Assembly (NCBI GenBank): GCA_016177775.1
Contig: JACOUQ010000015.1
Location: forward strand, 285,354 to 349,353
Source of the DNA: Geobacter sp.
GTDB lineage: Bacteria > Desulfobacterota > Desulfuromonadia > Geobacterales > Geobacteraceae
Direction: 5' to 3'
Length of the DNA: 64,000 bases
Shown here: positions 26,813 to 37,907 of the stretch, one piece after another
Layout: every line of letters begins with the position of its first letter
Numbering within the stretch: the first letter of the stretch is position 1
Made by a program: the position numbers and the translations under genes
Notes under the pieces: generated by a model
What the model saw: only the letters and a program-made list of their open reading frames with translations
Database searches by the model: none
What the model was told of the DNA's origin: nothing

Positions 26813-29369
26813 GATCCGTGTATATGAACTGGCCCAGCAGATGGGGCTCGACAACAAGGAGCTGATTGCCAGATTGCAGGCAGTTGGCGTAGAGGTAAAA
26901 AACCATATGTCCGCCCTCGAGGACGCAGACGTGCAGAAATTGAAGGCAGCAGCTACCCCGACAGCGGAGACTCAGGCGGAGCCGGCCACCGTCAAGGTTG
27001 TCTCTCAGGAAGAGGTCCGGGTCAAGTCCACCCTGATACGCCGCCGGGCCAAGGTTGTCGAAACCGTGGCAGAGGAGGCACCTGAGTCTGTTCCCGAGGA
27101 GGAGGCCCCCCCTGTTATCGAGGGTGAGGAAAAGCCGGAGAAAATCGAAAAGAAAGCCGTTGAGGCCAAGGCTCCGGCTGTTCCGGATAAGGCCAAGGAG
27201 GCAGCAGAGGCACACACGCCAGGTCGGGCCAGGATTCTTGGAAGGGTGGAACTGCCCGGAATGAAGCCTGCCGAAAGACCTGCGGAGCGGCGGGAAGCAA
27301 CCCGCCCGGCGCCCCCTAGGGCACCGGAGCGCCCTGTCCGGCCGGGGGAAAAAGCACCTGCCGTTGTGCCGCCACCGGCAGGTCCTGAAGCAGAACGCCA
27401 CAAGGGGAAGAAGTTTGTTCCCGCTCCCGTGGAGGAGGCCAAAGGCAAGCCCAAGAAGGGCGGTCCAGTAGAACGGCGCAAGGAGGTCCAGAAAAAGGCC
27501 GAGCTGCAGGAGCGGCGCGAGCGGGTCTTTGAGCCTGGGCCGCGCGGACCGAAGAAGAAGCGGGAGAGGGAGCGGGTTCAGATCGGCAAGAAGACTGAAA
27601 TCACTGTGCCGAAGGCCATCAAGCGCATCATCAGGATTTCCGAGACCATCACCGTGGGCGAGCTGGCGAAGCGTATGGGGGTCAAGGCAAACGACCTGAT
27701 CCGCGCCCTCATGAAGATGGGAATGATGGCGACCATCAACCATCCCCTCGATTTTGACACCGCTGTGCTTCTGGCCGGTGAGTTCGGGTATGAAATCGAG
27801 AACGTGGCCGTTGATCTGGACGAGATCATGGAGGCTGCGCCTGATCTGCCGGAAACCCTGGAGAAACGCCCACCGGTCGTCACTATCATGGGTCACGTTG
27901 ACCATGGCAAGACCTCGCTTCTGGATGCCATACGCGAGGCAAATGTCATTGCCGGCGAGGCGGGCGGGATTACCCAGCACATCGGCGCCTACGACGTGGA
28001 GTTGAACGGCCAGAAAATCACCTTCCTGGATACGCCGGGCCACGAGGCTTTTACCGCCATGCGCGCCCGTGGCGCCAAGGTCACCGATATCGTCATCCTG
28101 GTGGTGGCCGCGGACGACGGCGTCATGCCCCAGACTAAAGAAGCCATCAACCACTCGAAGGCTGCCGGCGTTCCGATCATTGTTGCCATCAACAAGATCG
28201 ACAAGCCGGAGGCAAAGCCGGAGCGAGTCAAGCAGGAGCTGACCGAGCACGGCCTGGTGTCGGAAGAGTGGGGGGGAGACACCACCATGGTGGAGGTCTC
28301 GGCCAAGAAACGGATCAACCTGGAAGGTCTGCTGGAAATGGTCCTGCTCCAGGCGGATGTCATGGACCTCAAGGCGAACCCGAACAAATCGGCCCGTGGT
28401 ACCATCGTGGAGGCGAAGCTCGACAAGGGACGCGGGCCTGTGGCTACTGTCCTGGTGCAGGAGGGTACCCTCAAGTTGGGTGACTACTGCGTCGTCGGAG
28501 TTCATTCGGGCCGCGTGCGCGCCATGCAGAATGACCGTGGGGGGAAGGTGCTCGAAGCCGGACCATCCACCCCTGTCGAGTTGATCGGTCTTTCCGGTGT
28601 GCCCGATTCCGGTGACATCTTTGTGGCCATGACGGATGAGAAGCAGGCCAAGGAGATTGCAACTCTCCGCCAGATCAAGATGCGGGAGGCCGAACTGGCC
28701 AAACACAGCAAGCTTTCCCTCGAACAGCTCTACGAAAAAATCCAGAAGGGGGAAGTCAAAGACCTCAACGTTATCGTCAAGGGAGATGTGCACGGCTCTG
28801 TCGAGGCGGTCGGCGAGGCGCTTCGCAAACTCTCCACCGATGCGGTGCGGCTCAATGTCATCCACTCTGCGGTCGGCGCCATTACCGAAACCGACGTCAA
28901 TCTGGCCGCTGCCTCCAATGCGATCATCATCGGCTTCAGCGTAAGGCCCGAAGTGAAGGCCCATGCCCATGCCGAGAAGGAAGGGGTCGACATCCGCCTT
29001 TACAATATCATCTACGACGCTGTGGAGGATGTGAAAAAGGCGATGGAAGGCCTTCTGGAGCCGACTCTCAAAGAGAAGTATCTCGGCCGCGCCGAGGTTC
29101 GCGATATCTTCTCCGTGCCGAAAATCGGGACCGTGGCGGGTTGTTACATCCAGGATGGCAAGATCCTCCGCAACTCCCAGGTGCGCCTCCTGCGTGACAA
29201 CATAGTTATTTATCAAGGAAAGCTCGCCAGCCTGCGCCGTTTCAAGGACGATGTCAAAGAGGTGTCCACCGGCTATGAATGCGGCATGGGGCTGGAGAAC
29301 TACAGCGACATCAAGGTCGGTGATATAATAGAAGCGTTCGAGATTGAGAAGGTGGCGACGAAGCTGTAA
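26805..29369 (+). CDS. infB: translation initiation factor IF-2
   Basis: GTPase that places initiator tRNA on the 30S subunit. The N-terminal IF2N domain ([20 protein letters not shown]) is followed by a long Pro/Ala/Lys/Glu-rich linker (about 55-270), a second IF2N domain, and the G domain with GHVDHGKT at 363-370, DTPGHEAF and NKID. Domains II to IV follow to residue 854. It overlaps the YlxR-YlxQ gene by eight bases. A fold-back repeat separates it from rbfA. Confidence 0.97.
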   Translation: MGKIRVYELAQQMGLDNKELIARLQAVGVEVKNHMSALEDADVQKLKAAATPTAETQAEPATVKVVSQEEVRVKSTLIRRRAKVVETVAEEAPESVPEEEAPPVIEGEEKPEKIEKKAVEAKAPAVPDKAKEAAEAHTPGRARILGRVELPGMKPAERPAERREATRPAPPRAPERPVRPGEKAPAVVPPPAGPEAERHKGKKFVPAPVEEAKGKPKKGGPVERRKEVQKKAELQERRERVFEPGPRGPKKKRERERVQIGKKTEITVPKAIKRIIRISETITVGELAKRMGVKANDLIRALMKMGMMATINHPLDFDTAVLLAGEFGYEIENVAVDLDEIMEAAPDLPETLEKRPPVVTIMGHVDHGKTSLLDAIREANVIAGEAGGITQHIGAYDVELNGQKITFLDTPGHEAFTAMRARGAKVTDIVILVVAADDGVMPQTKEAINHSKAAGVPIIVAINKIDKPEAKPERVKQELTEHGLVSEEWGGDTTMVEVSAKKRINLEGLLEMVLLQADVMDLKANPNKSARGTIVEAKLDKGRGPVATVLVQEGTLKLGDYCVVGVHSGRVRAMQNDRGGKVLEAGPSTPVELIGLSGVPDSGDIFVAMTDEKQAKEIATLRQIKMREAELAKHSKLSLEQLYEKIQKGEVKDLNVIVKGDVHGSVEAVGEALRKLSTDAVRLNVIHSAVGAITETDVNLAAASNAIIIGFSVRPEVKAHAHAEKEGVDIRLYNIIYDAVEDVKKAMEGLLEPTLKEKYLGRAEVRDIFSVPKIGTVAGCYIQDGKILRNSQVRLLRDNIVIYQGKLASLRRFKDDVKEVSTGYECGMGLENYSDIKVGDIIEAFEIEKVATKL

Positions 29370-29371
29370 AT

Positions 29372-29466
29372 CAGGCAACAAGCAACAGGCAACAGGCTTG
29401 ATAATTGAATTTTGCCCTTTGCCTATTGCCTATTGCCTATTGCCTATTGCCTTTTGCCTTTTGCCA
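29372..29466. repeat. fold-back element, 7-nt unit (GCAACAG/TTGCCTA), before rbfA
   Basis: The left arm (29372-29397) carries GCAACAG-type heptamers and the right arm (29411-29466) about seven inverted TTGCCTA/TTGCCTT heptamers. The right arm is longer than the left, suggesting unequal expansion. It lies two bases after the infB stop and ends where the rbfA ribosome binding site begins, inside an otherwise tightly packed operon. Confidence 0.88.
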
Positions 29467-29474
29467 GAGGTTTT

Positions 29475-29843
29475 ATGTACAAACGTTCCGAAAAAATTGC
29501 CGAGGCGGTGCACGAGTTCATTTCCGGGCTGCTGGTGAAGGGGCTCAAGGACCCGCGCATCGGCTTCGTTACCATCACAGCGGTGGAGGTTTCCGATGAC
29601 CTGCACCTTGCCAAGGTCTATTTCACCGTTATCGGCAGCGATGAGGAAAAAAAGGCCGCGCAGGATGGGCTCAACAGCTCCAGGAGCTTTCTCCGCCGCG
29701 AGATGGGAAAACAGATGAAGATGAGGTACGTGCCGGACATCGTCTTCCGGTACGACACCTCCCTAGAGTACGGCAACCGCATCGACAGCCTCCTTAGAAA
29801 TATCGCCACGGAACATGGACCAGACACTGAAGAGCATAGTTGA
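29475..29843 (+). CDS. rbfA: ribosome-binding factor A
   Basis: 30S maturation factor of 122 residues with the single KH-like fold (LKDPRIGFVTITAVEVSDDL, then VRMRYVPDI-like KMRYVPDIVF). The ATG at 29475 has AGAGG five bases upstream. An in-frame TTG at 29412 lies in the repeat and would add repeat-encoded leucine-rich sequence, so it is rejected. It overlaps the next gene by 29 bases. Confidence 0.95.
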   Translation: MYKRSEKIAEAVHEFISGLLVKGLKDPRIGFVTITAVEVSDDLHLAKVYFTVIGSDEEKKAAQDGLNSSRSFLRREMGKQMKMRYVPDIVFRYDTSLEYGNRIDSLLRNIATEHGPDTEEHS

Positions 29844-30774
29844 AGAAATCAGGAAGGGGAGCGCCTTCCTGATCGCCAGCCATGAAAGCCCCGACGGCGA
29901 TGCCATCGGCGCTTCCCTGGCGCTGGCCAACTACCTGGTCGGGCTCGGCAAGGAAGTTGCCATTCACAACCCGGACCCTGTTCCTGAGCTCTATTCCTTC
30001 CTCCCCATGGCCGACAGGTTTTCTCCCGCGATTCCGGACCGCGAATTCGACGCGGCCTTTGTGCTGGACATCGGCGAATACCGCCGCACTGGCAAGGTTT
30101 TCGGCGAGTTCAAGCGCTACGGCAAATATATCAACATCGACCACCACCTGATGAGCGATCCCTTCGGGGCGATAAACCTCATCGACCCGAAAGCTTCCGC
30201 CACGGGAGCCCTGATTCACCGCATCATCAAGGCTGCCGGTGACAGCATCGATTATGCCACGGCTCTCTGCATCTACACCGCGGTCATCACCGATACCGGT
30301 TCATTCCATTACTCCAATTCGGACCAGGAAGCGTTTAACGTCGCCGGCGAGATGGTTATGCTCGGGGTCGATGCCTGGGACGTTGCTGAAAGGCTGTACG
30401 AAAGCCAGCCACGCCAGCGTATGGAGCTTCTTGCCTTGGTCCTGGCAACCCTGAATATCTCACCGCGCGGAGATTTCGCCTCCATTACGGTTACTCTCGA
30501 CATGTACGACAAGAGCTGTGCCACTGCAGAATTGACCGACGGCTTCATCAATTATCCCCGCTCCATCAAGGGGGTGGAGGTCGCGATATTTTTCCGGCAG
30601 TTGAAGGCCGATCTTTACAAGGTGGGTTTCCGCTCCAAAGGGAAGGTGAATGTGGCCGCCCTGTCTGCGGCATTCGGCGGCGGCGGGCACCACAATGCTG
30701 CCGGCTGCACCATTGCCGGCTCTATCGACGAAGTCCGGGAGAAGGTGTTCGCCCATCTGGAGCAGGTTCTCTGA
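29815..30774 (+). CDS. nrnA: DHH/DHHA1 phosphoesterase, NrnA-like
   Basis: Degrades very short RNAs and/or phosphoadenosine phosphate (pAp), and in some bacteria also linear or cyclic dinucleotides. 319 residues. The DHH domain has SHESPDGDAIGAS and the IDHHL motif, the DHHA1 domain ends in FGGGGHHNAAG. It lies between rbfA and truB, the usual place for nrnA. pApA from c-di-AMP made by CdaA in this genome would be a reasonable substrate, but this is inference. Confidence 0.9.
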   Translation: MDQTLKSIVEEIRKGSAFLIASHESPDGDAIGASLALANYLVGLGKEVAIHNPDPVPELYSFLPMADRFSPAIPDREFDAAFVLDIGEYRRTGKVFGEFKRYGKYINIDHHLMSDPFGAINLIDPKASATGALIHRIIKAAGDSIDYATALCIYTAVITDTGSFHYSNSDQEAFNVAGEMVMLGVDAWDVAERLYESQPRQRMELLALVLATLNISPRGDFASITVTLDMYDKSCATAELTDGFINYPRSIKGVEVAIFFRQLKADLYKVGFRSKGKVNVAALSAAFGGGGHHNAAGCTIAGSIDEVREKVFAHLEQVL

Positions 30775-30777
30775 CCA

Positions 30778-31698
30778 ATGGACGGCTTCATTGTGGTTGA
30801 CAAGCCCGCCGGGATGACCTCCCACGGCGTGGTGGCCGCGGTGCGGCGGATGCTAGGCCAGAAGAAGGCGGGGCACACCGGCACCCTCGACCCGTTCGCC
30901 ACCGGCGTGCTCCCAGTGGCGCTGGGTGAAGGGACAAAGGCGATACCGTTCCTGGACGAGGGGGAAAAGGGGTATCGGGCGGTCATGCGTCTCGGCATCA
31001 CCACCGACACGCAGGATTACACCGGCACGGTTCTCCGGGAAATCGACTGGCAACAGATTTCGCCGGAAGAGGTGAAACTCGCCTGTTCCGGTTTTGTCGG
31101 GAGAATCATGCAGGTCCCGCCGATGTTCTCGGCGCTGAAAAGGGATGGCGTTCCCCTGTACAAGCTGGCCAGGAGAGGCGAGGAAGTGGAGCGTGAGCCG
31201 CGGCAGGTGGATATCATGTCACTCGACATCCTGGGCATCGATCTACCGCTGGTTACCTTTGAAGTTCGCTGTTCCCGCGGCACCTACGTGCGCACCTTGG
31301 CCCACGATATCGGCGAGGCCCTTGGCTGCGGTGCATGCCTCACGGAGCTGCGCCGGACAATGAGCGGGCCATTCACGCTGCCTGATGCCATAACCCTCGA
31401 CCAGCTGGAGCAAGCGACGCATGCCGCGACAGTGGATGAGATGATACTTTCGCCCCACGCGGCCCTTGCCCATCTGCAAGATTTCACTCTGAGCCCCGAT
31501 GCCGTCCGGCGGATAGCCAACGGCATTGCGCCTGTGTGGGACGATGTCGAGGAAGCTCCGGAAGATGCCGGCGCAGATCCACGGCTTGTTAGGCTTTCCA
31601 GGGATGGAAACCTCGTGGCCGTCGCGGAGGCAGTGGGGGGTGAGCGCAAAACCTTTCGTCTCGTCAGGGTTTTTCACCAGGTTTCTGCTTTACAGTGA
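30778..31698 (+). CDS. truB: tRNA pseudouridine-55 synthase
   Basis: Makes pseudouridine 55 in the T-loop of tRNAs. The catalytic Asp38 lies in GHTGTLDP, and the N-terminal GFIVVDKPAGMTSH is typical. 306 residues including a C-terminal PUA-like region. It starts three bases after nrnA. The 105-base gap to rpsO holds no clear promoter or hairpin. Confidence 0.96.
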   Translation: MDGFIVVDKPAGMTSHGVVAAVRRMLGQKKAGHTGTLDPFATGVLPVALGEGTKAIPFLDEGEKGYRAVMRLGITTDTQDYTGTVLREIDWQQISPEEVKLACSGFVGRIMQVPPMFSALKRDGVPLYKLARRGEEVEREPRQVDIMSLDILGIDLPLVTFEVRCSRGTYVRTLAHDIGEALGCGACLTELRRTMSGPFTLPDAITLDQLEQATHAATVDEMILSPHAALAHLQDFTLSPDAVRRIANGIAPVWDDVEEAPEDAGADPRLVRLSRDGNLVAVAEAVGGERKTFRLVRVFHQVSALQ

Positions 31699-31803
31699 GT
31701 GAGGTTTGTGGTAATTAGAACTGTTGTTCAAGGGCTATAAAAAACGAAATCGATTGATACAATTGATTTAAACTAAGCAATTTGCTGGAAAGGAGGTGTG
31801 ACG

Positions 31804-32070
31804 ATGCTGGCAACCGAGAAAAAGCAGGAAATCATCAAGACGTACAAGCAGCACGACAGCGACACCGGATCCCCGGAAGTGCAGATAGCCATCCTCACCG
31901 AGCGGATCACCTATCTGACCGATCATTTCAAGACGCACAAGAAAGACCATCACAGCCGCCGCGGGCTGTTGAAGATCGTCGGCCAGAGAAGAAGACTTCT
32001 GGATTATCTGAAAAAGAAAAGCGTAGACAGATACAGAAGCATCATCGAAAAACTCGGAATCAGAAGGTAA
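31804..32070 (+). CDS. rpsO: 30S ribosomal protein S15
   Basis: Primary 16S rRNA-binding protein of 88 residues with the typical [13 protein letters not shown] and [21 protein letters not shown] segments. AGGAGGT at 31791-31797 sits six bases before the ATG at 31804; the GTG at 31798 is rejected because it overlaps that site. It is followed by two hairpins and then pnp, the classical rpsO-pnp order. Confidence 0.97.
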   Translation: MLATEKKQEIIKTYKQHDSDTGSPEVQIAILTERITYLTDHFKTHKKDHHSRRGLLKIVGQRRRLLDYLKKKSVDRYRSIIEKLGIRR

Positions 32071-32071
32071 C

Positions 32072-32118
32072 AAAAGGCAGTATACCTCACCAACCGGGGG
32101 GGTATATTGCCTTTTCGC
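32072..32118 (+). terminator. first hairpin terminator after rpsO
   Basis: A stem of about 15 bp (AAAAGGCAGTATACC, 32072-32086, with GGTATATTGCCTTTT, 32101-32115) has one or two non-Watson-Crick pairs and is followed by TTTTCGCTTTTT. In many bacteria the rpsO-pnp gap holds such a processed hairpin. Confidence 0.8.
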
Positions 32119-32125
32119 TTTTTAC

Positions 32126-32153
32126 AATGGGCTGTAAAGCCCATTAATTTTTT
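32126..32153 (+). terminator. second hairpin terminator after rpsO
   Basis: An 8-bp perfect stem (AATGGGCT, 32126-32133, with AGCCCATT, 32138-32145) closes a GTAA loop and is followed by AATTTTTT. Confidence 0.8.
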
Positions 32154-32183
32154 GTTGGGGGCGTGGGTAAAGTGGCCGAGAGG

Positions 32184-32275
32184 CAGGGACCAGTAACCCG
32201 GGGACCAGGGACCAGGAAGTGCGATCTGAATAGATCTGTTTTTCCCGGTCCCTGATCCCCGGTCCCCGACTCCCG
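32184..32275. repeat. fold-back element, 7-nt unit (GGGACCA), rpsO-pnp gap
   Basis: The left arm (32184-32216) carries GGGACCA-like heptamers and the right arm (32244-32275) the inverted GGTCCCTGATCCCCGGTCCC. The spacer holds an AGATCT palindrome. With the two hairpins it fills the 253-base gap between rpsO and pnp. Confidence 0.85.
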
Positions 32276-32323
32276 CTTTTTCTGCCTTTTTATCGACGGC
32301 CCCAACAGTCAGGAGAACAATTT

Positions 32324-34414
32324 ATGGCACATACAGTAGAGATTCCCTTTGGTGGGAAAACGATAACGATCGAGACCGGCAGGATGGCGAAGCAGGCTAG
32401 CGGAGCCGTGGTGGTAAGCTGCGGCGATACAATAGTCCTTGTGACTGCCGTGGCCGCCAAAACAGCCAAGGAGGGACAGAGCTTCTTCCCGCTGACTGTC
32501 AACTACCAGGAAAAATTCTATGCCGGCGGCAGGATTCCCGGCGGCTTCTTCAAGAGAGAGGCGCGTCCTACGGACAGTGAGACCCTCACCTGTCGTCTGA
32601 TCGATCGTCCGATCCGGCCGCTTTTTCCTGAAAATTTTCTGAACGACACCCAGATCATCGCCACGGTCATTTCCGCCGAGAAGGATTGCGATCCGGGCAT
32701 TCTTGCCATGACCGGCGCCTCGGCTTCCCTCATGGTTTCCGATATTCCCTTCCAGGGCCCGATAGCTGGCGTCAGGGTAGGGCGCGTTGACGGTAAATTC
32801 ATCGCCAACCCCTCTACCGAAGAATTGGCGGCCAGCGATTTGGAGATCGTCGTAGCGGCTAGCCGCGACGCGGTCATCATGGTGGAGGGTGGCGCTGCCG
32901 AGGTTTCCGAGGAGGATATGCTCGAGGCCATCTTCTTCGGTCATGCCTCTGTGCAGCCGCTGCTCGATGCCCAGGAAAAGCTGGCGTCCCTTGCAGGCGT
33001 CCCGAAACGGACGATAGAGCCGCCGGTGATTGACGAGGCGCTCAAGGCGAAGGTGACCGGGCTGGCCTACGACAAGATCAGGGGGGCGGTCCGGATCAAG
33101 TCCAAGGTGGAGCGCCATGACCGGATCGACGAGATAACGGACGAGGTTCTGACTGCTCTGCTTCCCGAGCATGAGGGACGCGAGAGAGAGATCAAGGAGT
33201 TCCTCGGCGATTTCGAGTACAAACTGGTTCGAGAGCATATCCTGAAGGACGGGGAGCGCATTGACGGTCGCGACACCAAGACCATCCGTCCCATTACGAC
33301 CGAAGTCAAACTGCTCCCCCGGGCGCACGGCTCGTCGCTTTTCACCCGCGGCGAGACTCAGGCGCTGGTTGCCACGACTCTCGGCACCGGCAGCGACGAG
33401 CAACGGATCGATTCAGTGTATGGCGAGAGCAAGAAACGTTTCCTGCTGCACTATAATTTCCCTCCGTATTCGGTCGGCGAAACCAGCTTCCGTCTTGGCC
33501 CGGGTCGGCGCGAGATCGGCCATGGCGCCTTGGCTGAGCGTGCCCTGGAGCGGGTTCTCCCAAGCTACGACATCTTCCCCTACACTGTACGCATAGTTTC
33601 CGAGATACTGGAGAGCAATGGTTCCTCCTCCATGGCCACTGTCTGCGGTGGCTCCCAGGCCCTGATGGACGCCGGCGTTCCGATCAAGGCCCCGGTGGCG
33701 GGTATCGCCATGGGCCTCATCAAGGAAGATGCCGACGTGGCAATCCTCTCCGATATTCTCGGTGACGAGGACCATCTCGGGGACATGGACTTCAAGGTCG
33801 CTGGTACTGAAAAGGGTGTGACCGCCCTTCAGATGGATATCAAGATCACCGGAGTCACCCGCGCTATCATGCAGCAGGCGCTACAGCAGGCACGTGAGGG
33901 GAGGCTGCACATCCTGGGCAGGATGGCGGAAGGCATCACCACGCACCGTTCCGAGCTCTCTGCCTATGCCCCACGTATCACCAGCATCTGGATCAAGACC
34001 GACCGGATCCGCGACGTTATCGGCGCGGGCGGGAAGACGATCCGTTCCATCACCGAGTCGACTGGCGTCACCATCGACATCGAGGACACCGGTCGGATCA
34101 ACATTGCCAGCTGCGACGCCACAGCCTGCGAAAAAGCGATCAAGATCATCCGCGACCTGACTGCCGAGGCCGAAGAAGGCAAGCTCTACATGGGTACGGT
34201 CAAGAAGGTCATGGAGTTCGGCGCCTTCGTGGAGATTTTCCCCGGCACCGAAGGTCTGGTCCATATCTCCGAACTGGACACCGAGCGTGTCAAAAAGGTC
34301 ACTGACATCCTGAACGATGGTGACAAGGTTCTCGTCAAGTGCATCGGCATCGACAAGCAGGGCAAGATCAAGCTTTCCCGCAAGGAAGCCCTGGGGGCCG
34401 CCCTCCCCGAATAG
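32324..34414 (+). CDS. pnp: polynucleotide phosphorylase
   Basis: Phosphorolytic 3'-5' exoribonuclease of the RNA degradosome. Two RNase PH domains flank a helical domain. The second has [16 protein letters not shown], and the C-terminal KH ([11 protein letters not shown]) and S1 ([15 protein letters not shown]) domains complete it. 696 residues. AGGAGAA precedes the ATG. It heads the stretch running to the 37.9-kb gene. Confidence 0.97.
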   Translation: MAHTVEIPFGGKTITIETGRMAKQASGAVVVSCGDTIVLVTAVAAKTAKEGQSFFPLTVNYQEKFYAGGRIPGGFFKREARPTDSETLTCRLIDRPIRPLFPENFLNDTQIIATVISAEKDCDPGILAMTGASASLMVSDIPFQGPIAGVRVGRVDGKFIANPSTEELAASDLEIVVAASRDAVIMVEGGAAEVSEEDMLEAIFFGHASVQPLLDAQEKLASLAGVPKRTIEPPVIDEALKAKVTGLAYDKIRGAVRIKSKVERHDRIDEITDEVLTALLPEHEGREREIKEFLGDFEYKLVREHILKDGERIDGRDTKTIRPITTEVKLLPRAHGSSLFTRGETQALVATTLGTGSDEQRIDSVYGESKKRFLLHYNFPPYSVGETSFRLGPGRREIGHGALAERALERVLPSYDIFPYTVRIVSEILESNGSSSMATVCGGSQALMDAGVPIKAPVAGIAMGLIKEDADVAILSDILGDEDHLGDMDFKVAGTEKGVTALQMDIKITGVTRAIMQQALQQAREGRLHILGRMAEGITTHRSELSAYAPRITSIWIKTDRIRDVIGAGGKTIRSITESTGVTIDIEDTGRINIASCDATACEKAIKIIRDLTAEAEEGKLYMGTVKKVMEFGAFVEIFPGTEGLVHISELDTERVKKVTDILNDGDKVLVKCIGIDKQGKIKLSRKEALGAALPE

Positions 34415-34462
34415 GGGAGGCGGTTTTCTGGAAAATTCCCGGGACCACGGTATAGTTTTCAC

Positions 34463-35722
34463 ATGATACGGAAATCAGTCCTGCCAAACGGGATACGCGT
34501 CATCACCGAAGATATTCCCCATGCCTATTCGGTGTCGGTTGGAATCTGGGTGGCCAACGGGACCCGCCACGAGCCGCTGCACCTGAACGGCATTGCCCAT
34601 TTCATCGAGCATCTCTTGTTCAAGGGGACCGAGCGGCGCAGCGCGCTCGACATCGCCAGGGAGATCGACTCAGTGGGGGGGGTGCTGAATGCCTTCACCA
34701 GCAGGGAGCTTGTCTGCTATTATGCCAAGGTCCTGCACAACGCGCTCCCCAAGGTAATCGATCTCCTGTCGGACATTTTTCTCAATTCGCTGTTCGACAC
34801 GGACGAGATCGAGAAGGAACGGCGGGTTATCCTCCAGGAAATAAGACGCCTGGAGGATAATCCCGACGACTACATCCATGACCTCTTTTCCCGCAATTTC
34901 TGGAAGGACCACCCCCTCGGCATGCCGATCCTGGGGAACGAGGAGAGCGTAAGCGGCTTCTCCAGGGACGGTCTCTTCGGTTACAAGAACGAGATGTACA
35001 GCGCCGGCGACATCATCATCACGGCCGCGGGGAAGGTCAAGCACAAGGAACTGCTGGATCTTCTCAATGGCGCCTTTGCACGGATTTCCTCCAGGGGGGC
35101 GGGGGCGGAGTCTCCCGTGCCGGTCTACAAAAAGCGGCTGGAAGTCATTGAAAAGGACCTGGAGCAGACCCATATCTGCCTCGGCACCAAGTCCCTTCCC
35201 CAGAACCACCCTGACCGCTTCGCCGGCTTTATCCTCAACAGCATCCTCGGCGGCAGCATGAGCTCCCGTCTTTTCCAGGAGATCCGCGAGAAAAAGGGGC
35301 TGGTCTATTCGGTCTATTCCTACATCTCCGCCCATGCCGACGCGGGCGCGCTGGTGGTCTATGCCGGCACCGGCCACGAAAAGTTCGACGAGGTCCTCCA
35401 GATCGTCCTGCGCGAACTCAAAAACCTCAGGAACGAGCCGGTGAGCCACCTGGAGCTGGATTCCGCGCGGGAGCAGATCAAGGGTAACATCCTCCTCTCC
35501 CTGGAGAGCAGCGACAACCGGATGTCGAAGCTTGCCAAGAACGAGATCTACTTCGGCCGCGACATCTCCCTGGAGGAGATTATGGCCGGTTTCGACGCGG
35601 TCACGCCGGAAAAGGTCCTGCAGCTGGCCGCCGAGCTCCTCGACGAAGAATGCTTTACACTGGAAGTCATGACCAAGCCTGACGTTGTCAGGATAACCCC
35701 CGCAGAACTTACACTCGCGTAA
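34463..35722 (+). CDS. M16-family zinc metallopeptidase
   Basis: Pitrilysin/insulinase-family peptidase of 419 residues with the inverted zinc motif HFIEH at 46-50 and the downstream glutamate in an [13 protein letters not shown] helix near 120. It resembles the single-subunit peptidase that follows pnp in many bacteria (the YmxG/PepR type). Its physiological substrate is unknown. It lies 48 bases after pnp and four bases before dut. Confidence 0.9.
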   Translation: MIRKSVLPNGIRVITEDIPHAYSVSVGIWVANGTRHEPLHLNGIAHFIEHLLFKGTERRSALDIAREIDSVGGVLNAFTSRELVCYYAKVLHNALPKVIDLLSDIFLNSLFDTDEIEKERRVILQEIRRLEDNPDDYIHDLFSRNFWKDHPLGMPILGNEESVSGFSRDGLFGYKNEMYSAGDIIITAAGKVKHKELLDLLNGAFARISSRGAGAESPVPVYKKRLEVIEKDLEQTHICLGTKSLPQNHPDRFAGFILNSILGGSMSSRLFQEIREKKGLVYSVYSYISAHADAGALVVYAGTGHEKFDEVLQIVLRELKNLRNEPVSHLELDSAREQIKGNILLSLESSDNRMSKLAKNEIYFGRDISLEEIMAGFDAVTPEKVLQLAAELLDEECFTLEVMTKPDVVRITPAELTLA

Positions 35723-35726
35723 AACC

Positions 35727-36176
35727 ATGCCGACCGTCCCCGTCAAGATCAAGCGCATCCGCCCTTCCGGGCTGAATCCTCTTCCCCGATACATGACCAC
35801 CCATGCCGCCGGCATGGACCTCCTGGCCGACCTGGTTGATGACCTTGTCATCGCCCCTGGCGAGCGGGTCCTTGTGCCTACCGGCATAGCCATAGCACTG
35901 CCGGACGGCTATGAGGCCCAGATCCGCCCCAGAAGCGGCCTTGCCCTGAAGCACGGCATCTCCCTCGTCAACACCCCCGGCACCATCGACCCCGATTACC
36001 GTGGGGAGATCGGCGTGATCGTCATCAACCACGGCAGCGAGCCGTTCGTGGTGAAAAACGGCGAGCGGATCGCCCAAATGGTGGTTGCTCCCTTTGTACG
36101 GGCGGAATGGGAGGAGGCTGACGAGCTGGACGATACGCACCGGGGCGATGGCGGGTTCGGGCATACGGGAAGATGA
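35727..36176 (+). CDS. dut: dUTP diphosphatase
   Basis: Hydrolyses dUTP to dUMP and pyrophosphate, keeping uracil out of DNA. The trimeric dUTPase motifs are in order: [41 protein letters not shown], and the C-terminal P-loop-like [10 protein letters not shown]. 149 residues, the standard length. Confidence 0.96.
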   Translation: MPTVPVKIKRIRPSGLNPLPRYMTTHAAGMDLLADLVDDLVIAPGERVLVPTGIAIALPDGYEAQIRPRSGLALKHGISLVNTPGTIDPDYRGEIGVIVINHGSEPFVVKNGERIAQMVVAPFVRAEWEEADELDDTHRGDGGFGHTGR

Positions 36177-36189
36177 GAGAGGTGAAAAA

Positions 36190-37293
36190 ATGAAAGATCC
36201 CCGCATAACCCAGATGGCAGAGGTTCTGGTCAACTACTCCACCCGCGTGCAGAAGGGGGACGTGGTCCTTATCAGTGCGTCCGGTTTCGAGAGCGAGCCG
36301 CTGGTGAAGGAGGTCTACCGGCTCTGCCTGGCAAAGGGTGCCAAGTACGTCGAGTATGATTTCTCGGCGCCGGAGATAAACCGGCATTTCTACAATTCTG
36401 CCTCCCAGGATCAGCTGGCCTACTTCCCCAAGCACAAGCTCGACTTCATGAAGAAGGTCGACGTCTATATTGGCATTAGCGCGGCCGACAACTCCATGGC
36501 CATGGCAAACGCCAACCAGGCCGGCATGATCGCCTGGGCGAAGCTCTTGAAGCCGATCATCGACTGGCGGGTGAAGAAAACCCGCTGGGTCATCACCCGG
36601 TTCCCCACCCACGGCGCGGCCCAGGAGGCCAGGATGAGCCTGGAGGAGTACGAGGATTACCTCTTCTCCGCCTGCTGCATCGACTGGGATGCCGAGTCCA
36701 GAAAACAGGAGAAGCTGAAGAAGCTGGTGGACAAGACCGACCTGGTGCGGATCAAGGCGTCGGACACCGACCTCACTTTCAGCATTAAGGGGCTGCCGGG
36801 GATCAAGTGCGACGGCCGCTTCAACATTCCGGATGGAGAGGTGTTCACTGCGCCGGTGAAGGATTCGGTGGAGGGTTACATCACCTACAACTGCCCCACC
36901 GTCTACCACGGCAAGGAATTCGGTTCCATCCGCCTCGAATTCTCCAAGGGGAAGATCGTGAAGGCAACCTCCACAGGCATGGATGCGGAGCTGAACCGAA
37001 TCCTCGACACCGACAAGGGTGCCCGTTACATCGGCGAGTTCGCCATCGGCGTCAACCCAAACATACGCGTGCCGATGCGCAACATTCTCTTCGACGAGAA
37101 GATCTTCGGCTCCATCCACTTCACCCCCGGCCAGTGCTATGACGAGTGCGACAACGGCAACCGGTCGTCGGTCCACTGGGACATGGTGAAGATTCTCGCC
37201 GGCGACGGTGAGATCTGGTTCGACGGGGTACTGATCCAGAAGGACGGCCGCTTTGTCCACAAAGACCTTAAGGCCCTGAACCCCAAGGAGTAG
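36190..37293 (+). CDS. M29-family aminopeptidase
   Basis: Metallo-aminopeptidase of the thermophilic AmpS/M29 family, 367 residues. Metal-ligand regions are visible: NIPDGEVFTAP, GEFAIGVNPN, FGSIHFTPG and SSVHWDMVK. The ATG at 36190 has GAGAGGTGA upstream; the frame continues upstream into dut but that reading is out of place. Two bases separate it from the next gene, so they are co-transcribed. Confidence 0.9.
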   Translation: MKDPRITQMAEVLVNYSTRVQKGDVVLISASGFESEPLVKEVYRLCLAKGAKYVEYDFSAPEINRHFYNSASQDQLAYFPKHKLDFMKKVDVYIGISAADNSMAMANANQAGMIAWAKLLKPIIDWRVKKTRWVITRFPTHGAAQEARMSLEEYEDYLFSACCIDWDAESRKQEKLKKLVDKTDLVRIKASDTDLTFSIKGLPGIKCDGRFNIPDGEVFTAPVKDSVEGYITYNCPTVYHGKEFGSIRLEFSKGKIVKATSTGMDAELNRILDTDKGARYIGEFAIGVNPNIRVPMRNILFDEKIFGSIHFTPGQCYDECDNGNRSSVHWDMVKILAGDGEIWFDGVLIQKDGRFVHKDLKALNPKE

Positions 37294-37295
37294 CG

Positions 37296-37904
37296 ATGCT
37301 GCTCGAAATTGACCCCAAACACCCCCAGCCCCGCCTGATCGCCAAGGTCGCGGATATCCTGCGTAATGGCGGCCTGATCGCCTATCCTACGGACACCACC
37401 TACGGAATCGGTTGCAGCATCTTCAACAAGAAGGGTGTGGAACGGATCTACCAGATCAAGCAGCGGGAGAAGAAAAAGCCTTTCTCCTTCATCTGCTCCG
37501 ACATTTCCGACGTCACCCGCTATGCCAGGGTGAGCAACTTCGCCTTCAATATCCTGAAACGCCACCTTCCCGGCCCGTATACCTTTGTCCTGGAAGCCAC
37601 GCGGGTGGTGCCCGACCTGCTGGTCACGAAGCAGAAGACCGTCGGTATCCGGATCCCCGACAACCCCATCTGCCTCGCGATAGTAAAGGAACTGGGACAC
37701 CCCATCGTCACCACCAGCGCAAACCTGACCGGCGAGGAGCCGATCGGCGATCCCCTCCAGATCGAGAGGGAGCTGGGAAAGCAGCTCGACCTGGTGGTTG
37801 ATGGAGCTCTTCTGCCGGCGTACGTCAGCTCCGTGGTCAGCCTGATTGATGACGTGCCGGAAGTGCTCCGCAAAGGAGTAGGCGACGTGAGCTGGTGCGG
37901 GTAG
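37296..37904 (+). CDS. YrdC/YciO-family threonylcarbamoyl-AMP synthase-like protein
   Basis: 202 residues with the YrdC fold: GGLIAYPTDTTYGIGC, KKPFSFIC, PGPYTFVLEA and TTSANLTGEEP. The family makes threonylcarbamoyl-AMP for t6A37 of tRNA. This one resembles the YciO branch more than TsaC/Sua5, so the activity in vivo is uncertain. It lies between an aminopeptidase gene and a small membrane-protein gene in one operon. Confidence 0.88.
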   Translation: MLLEIDPKHPQPRLIAKVADILRNGGLIAYPTDTTYGIGCSIFNKKGVERIYQIKQREKKKPFSFICSDISDVTRYARVSNFAFNILKRHLPGPYTFVLEATRVVPDLLVTKQKTVGIRIPDNPICLAIVKELGHPIVTTSANLTGEEPIGDPLQIERELGKQLDLVVDGALLPAYVSSVVSLIDDVPEVLRKGVGDVSWCG

Positions 37905-37907
37905 GGG

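Noticed and set aside
26748..29381. Very long minus-strand open frame opposite infB
   Set aside because: It is antisense to a fully supported infB and arises from high GC and third-position bias; the translation is rich in His, Leu and Gly and resembles no family. The same holds for long antisense frames at 6729-8579 and 21157-22419.
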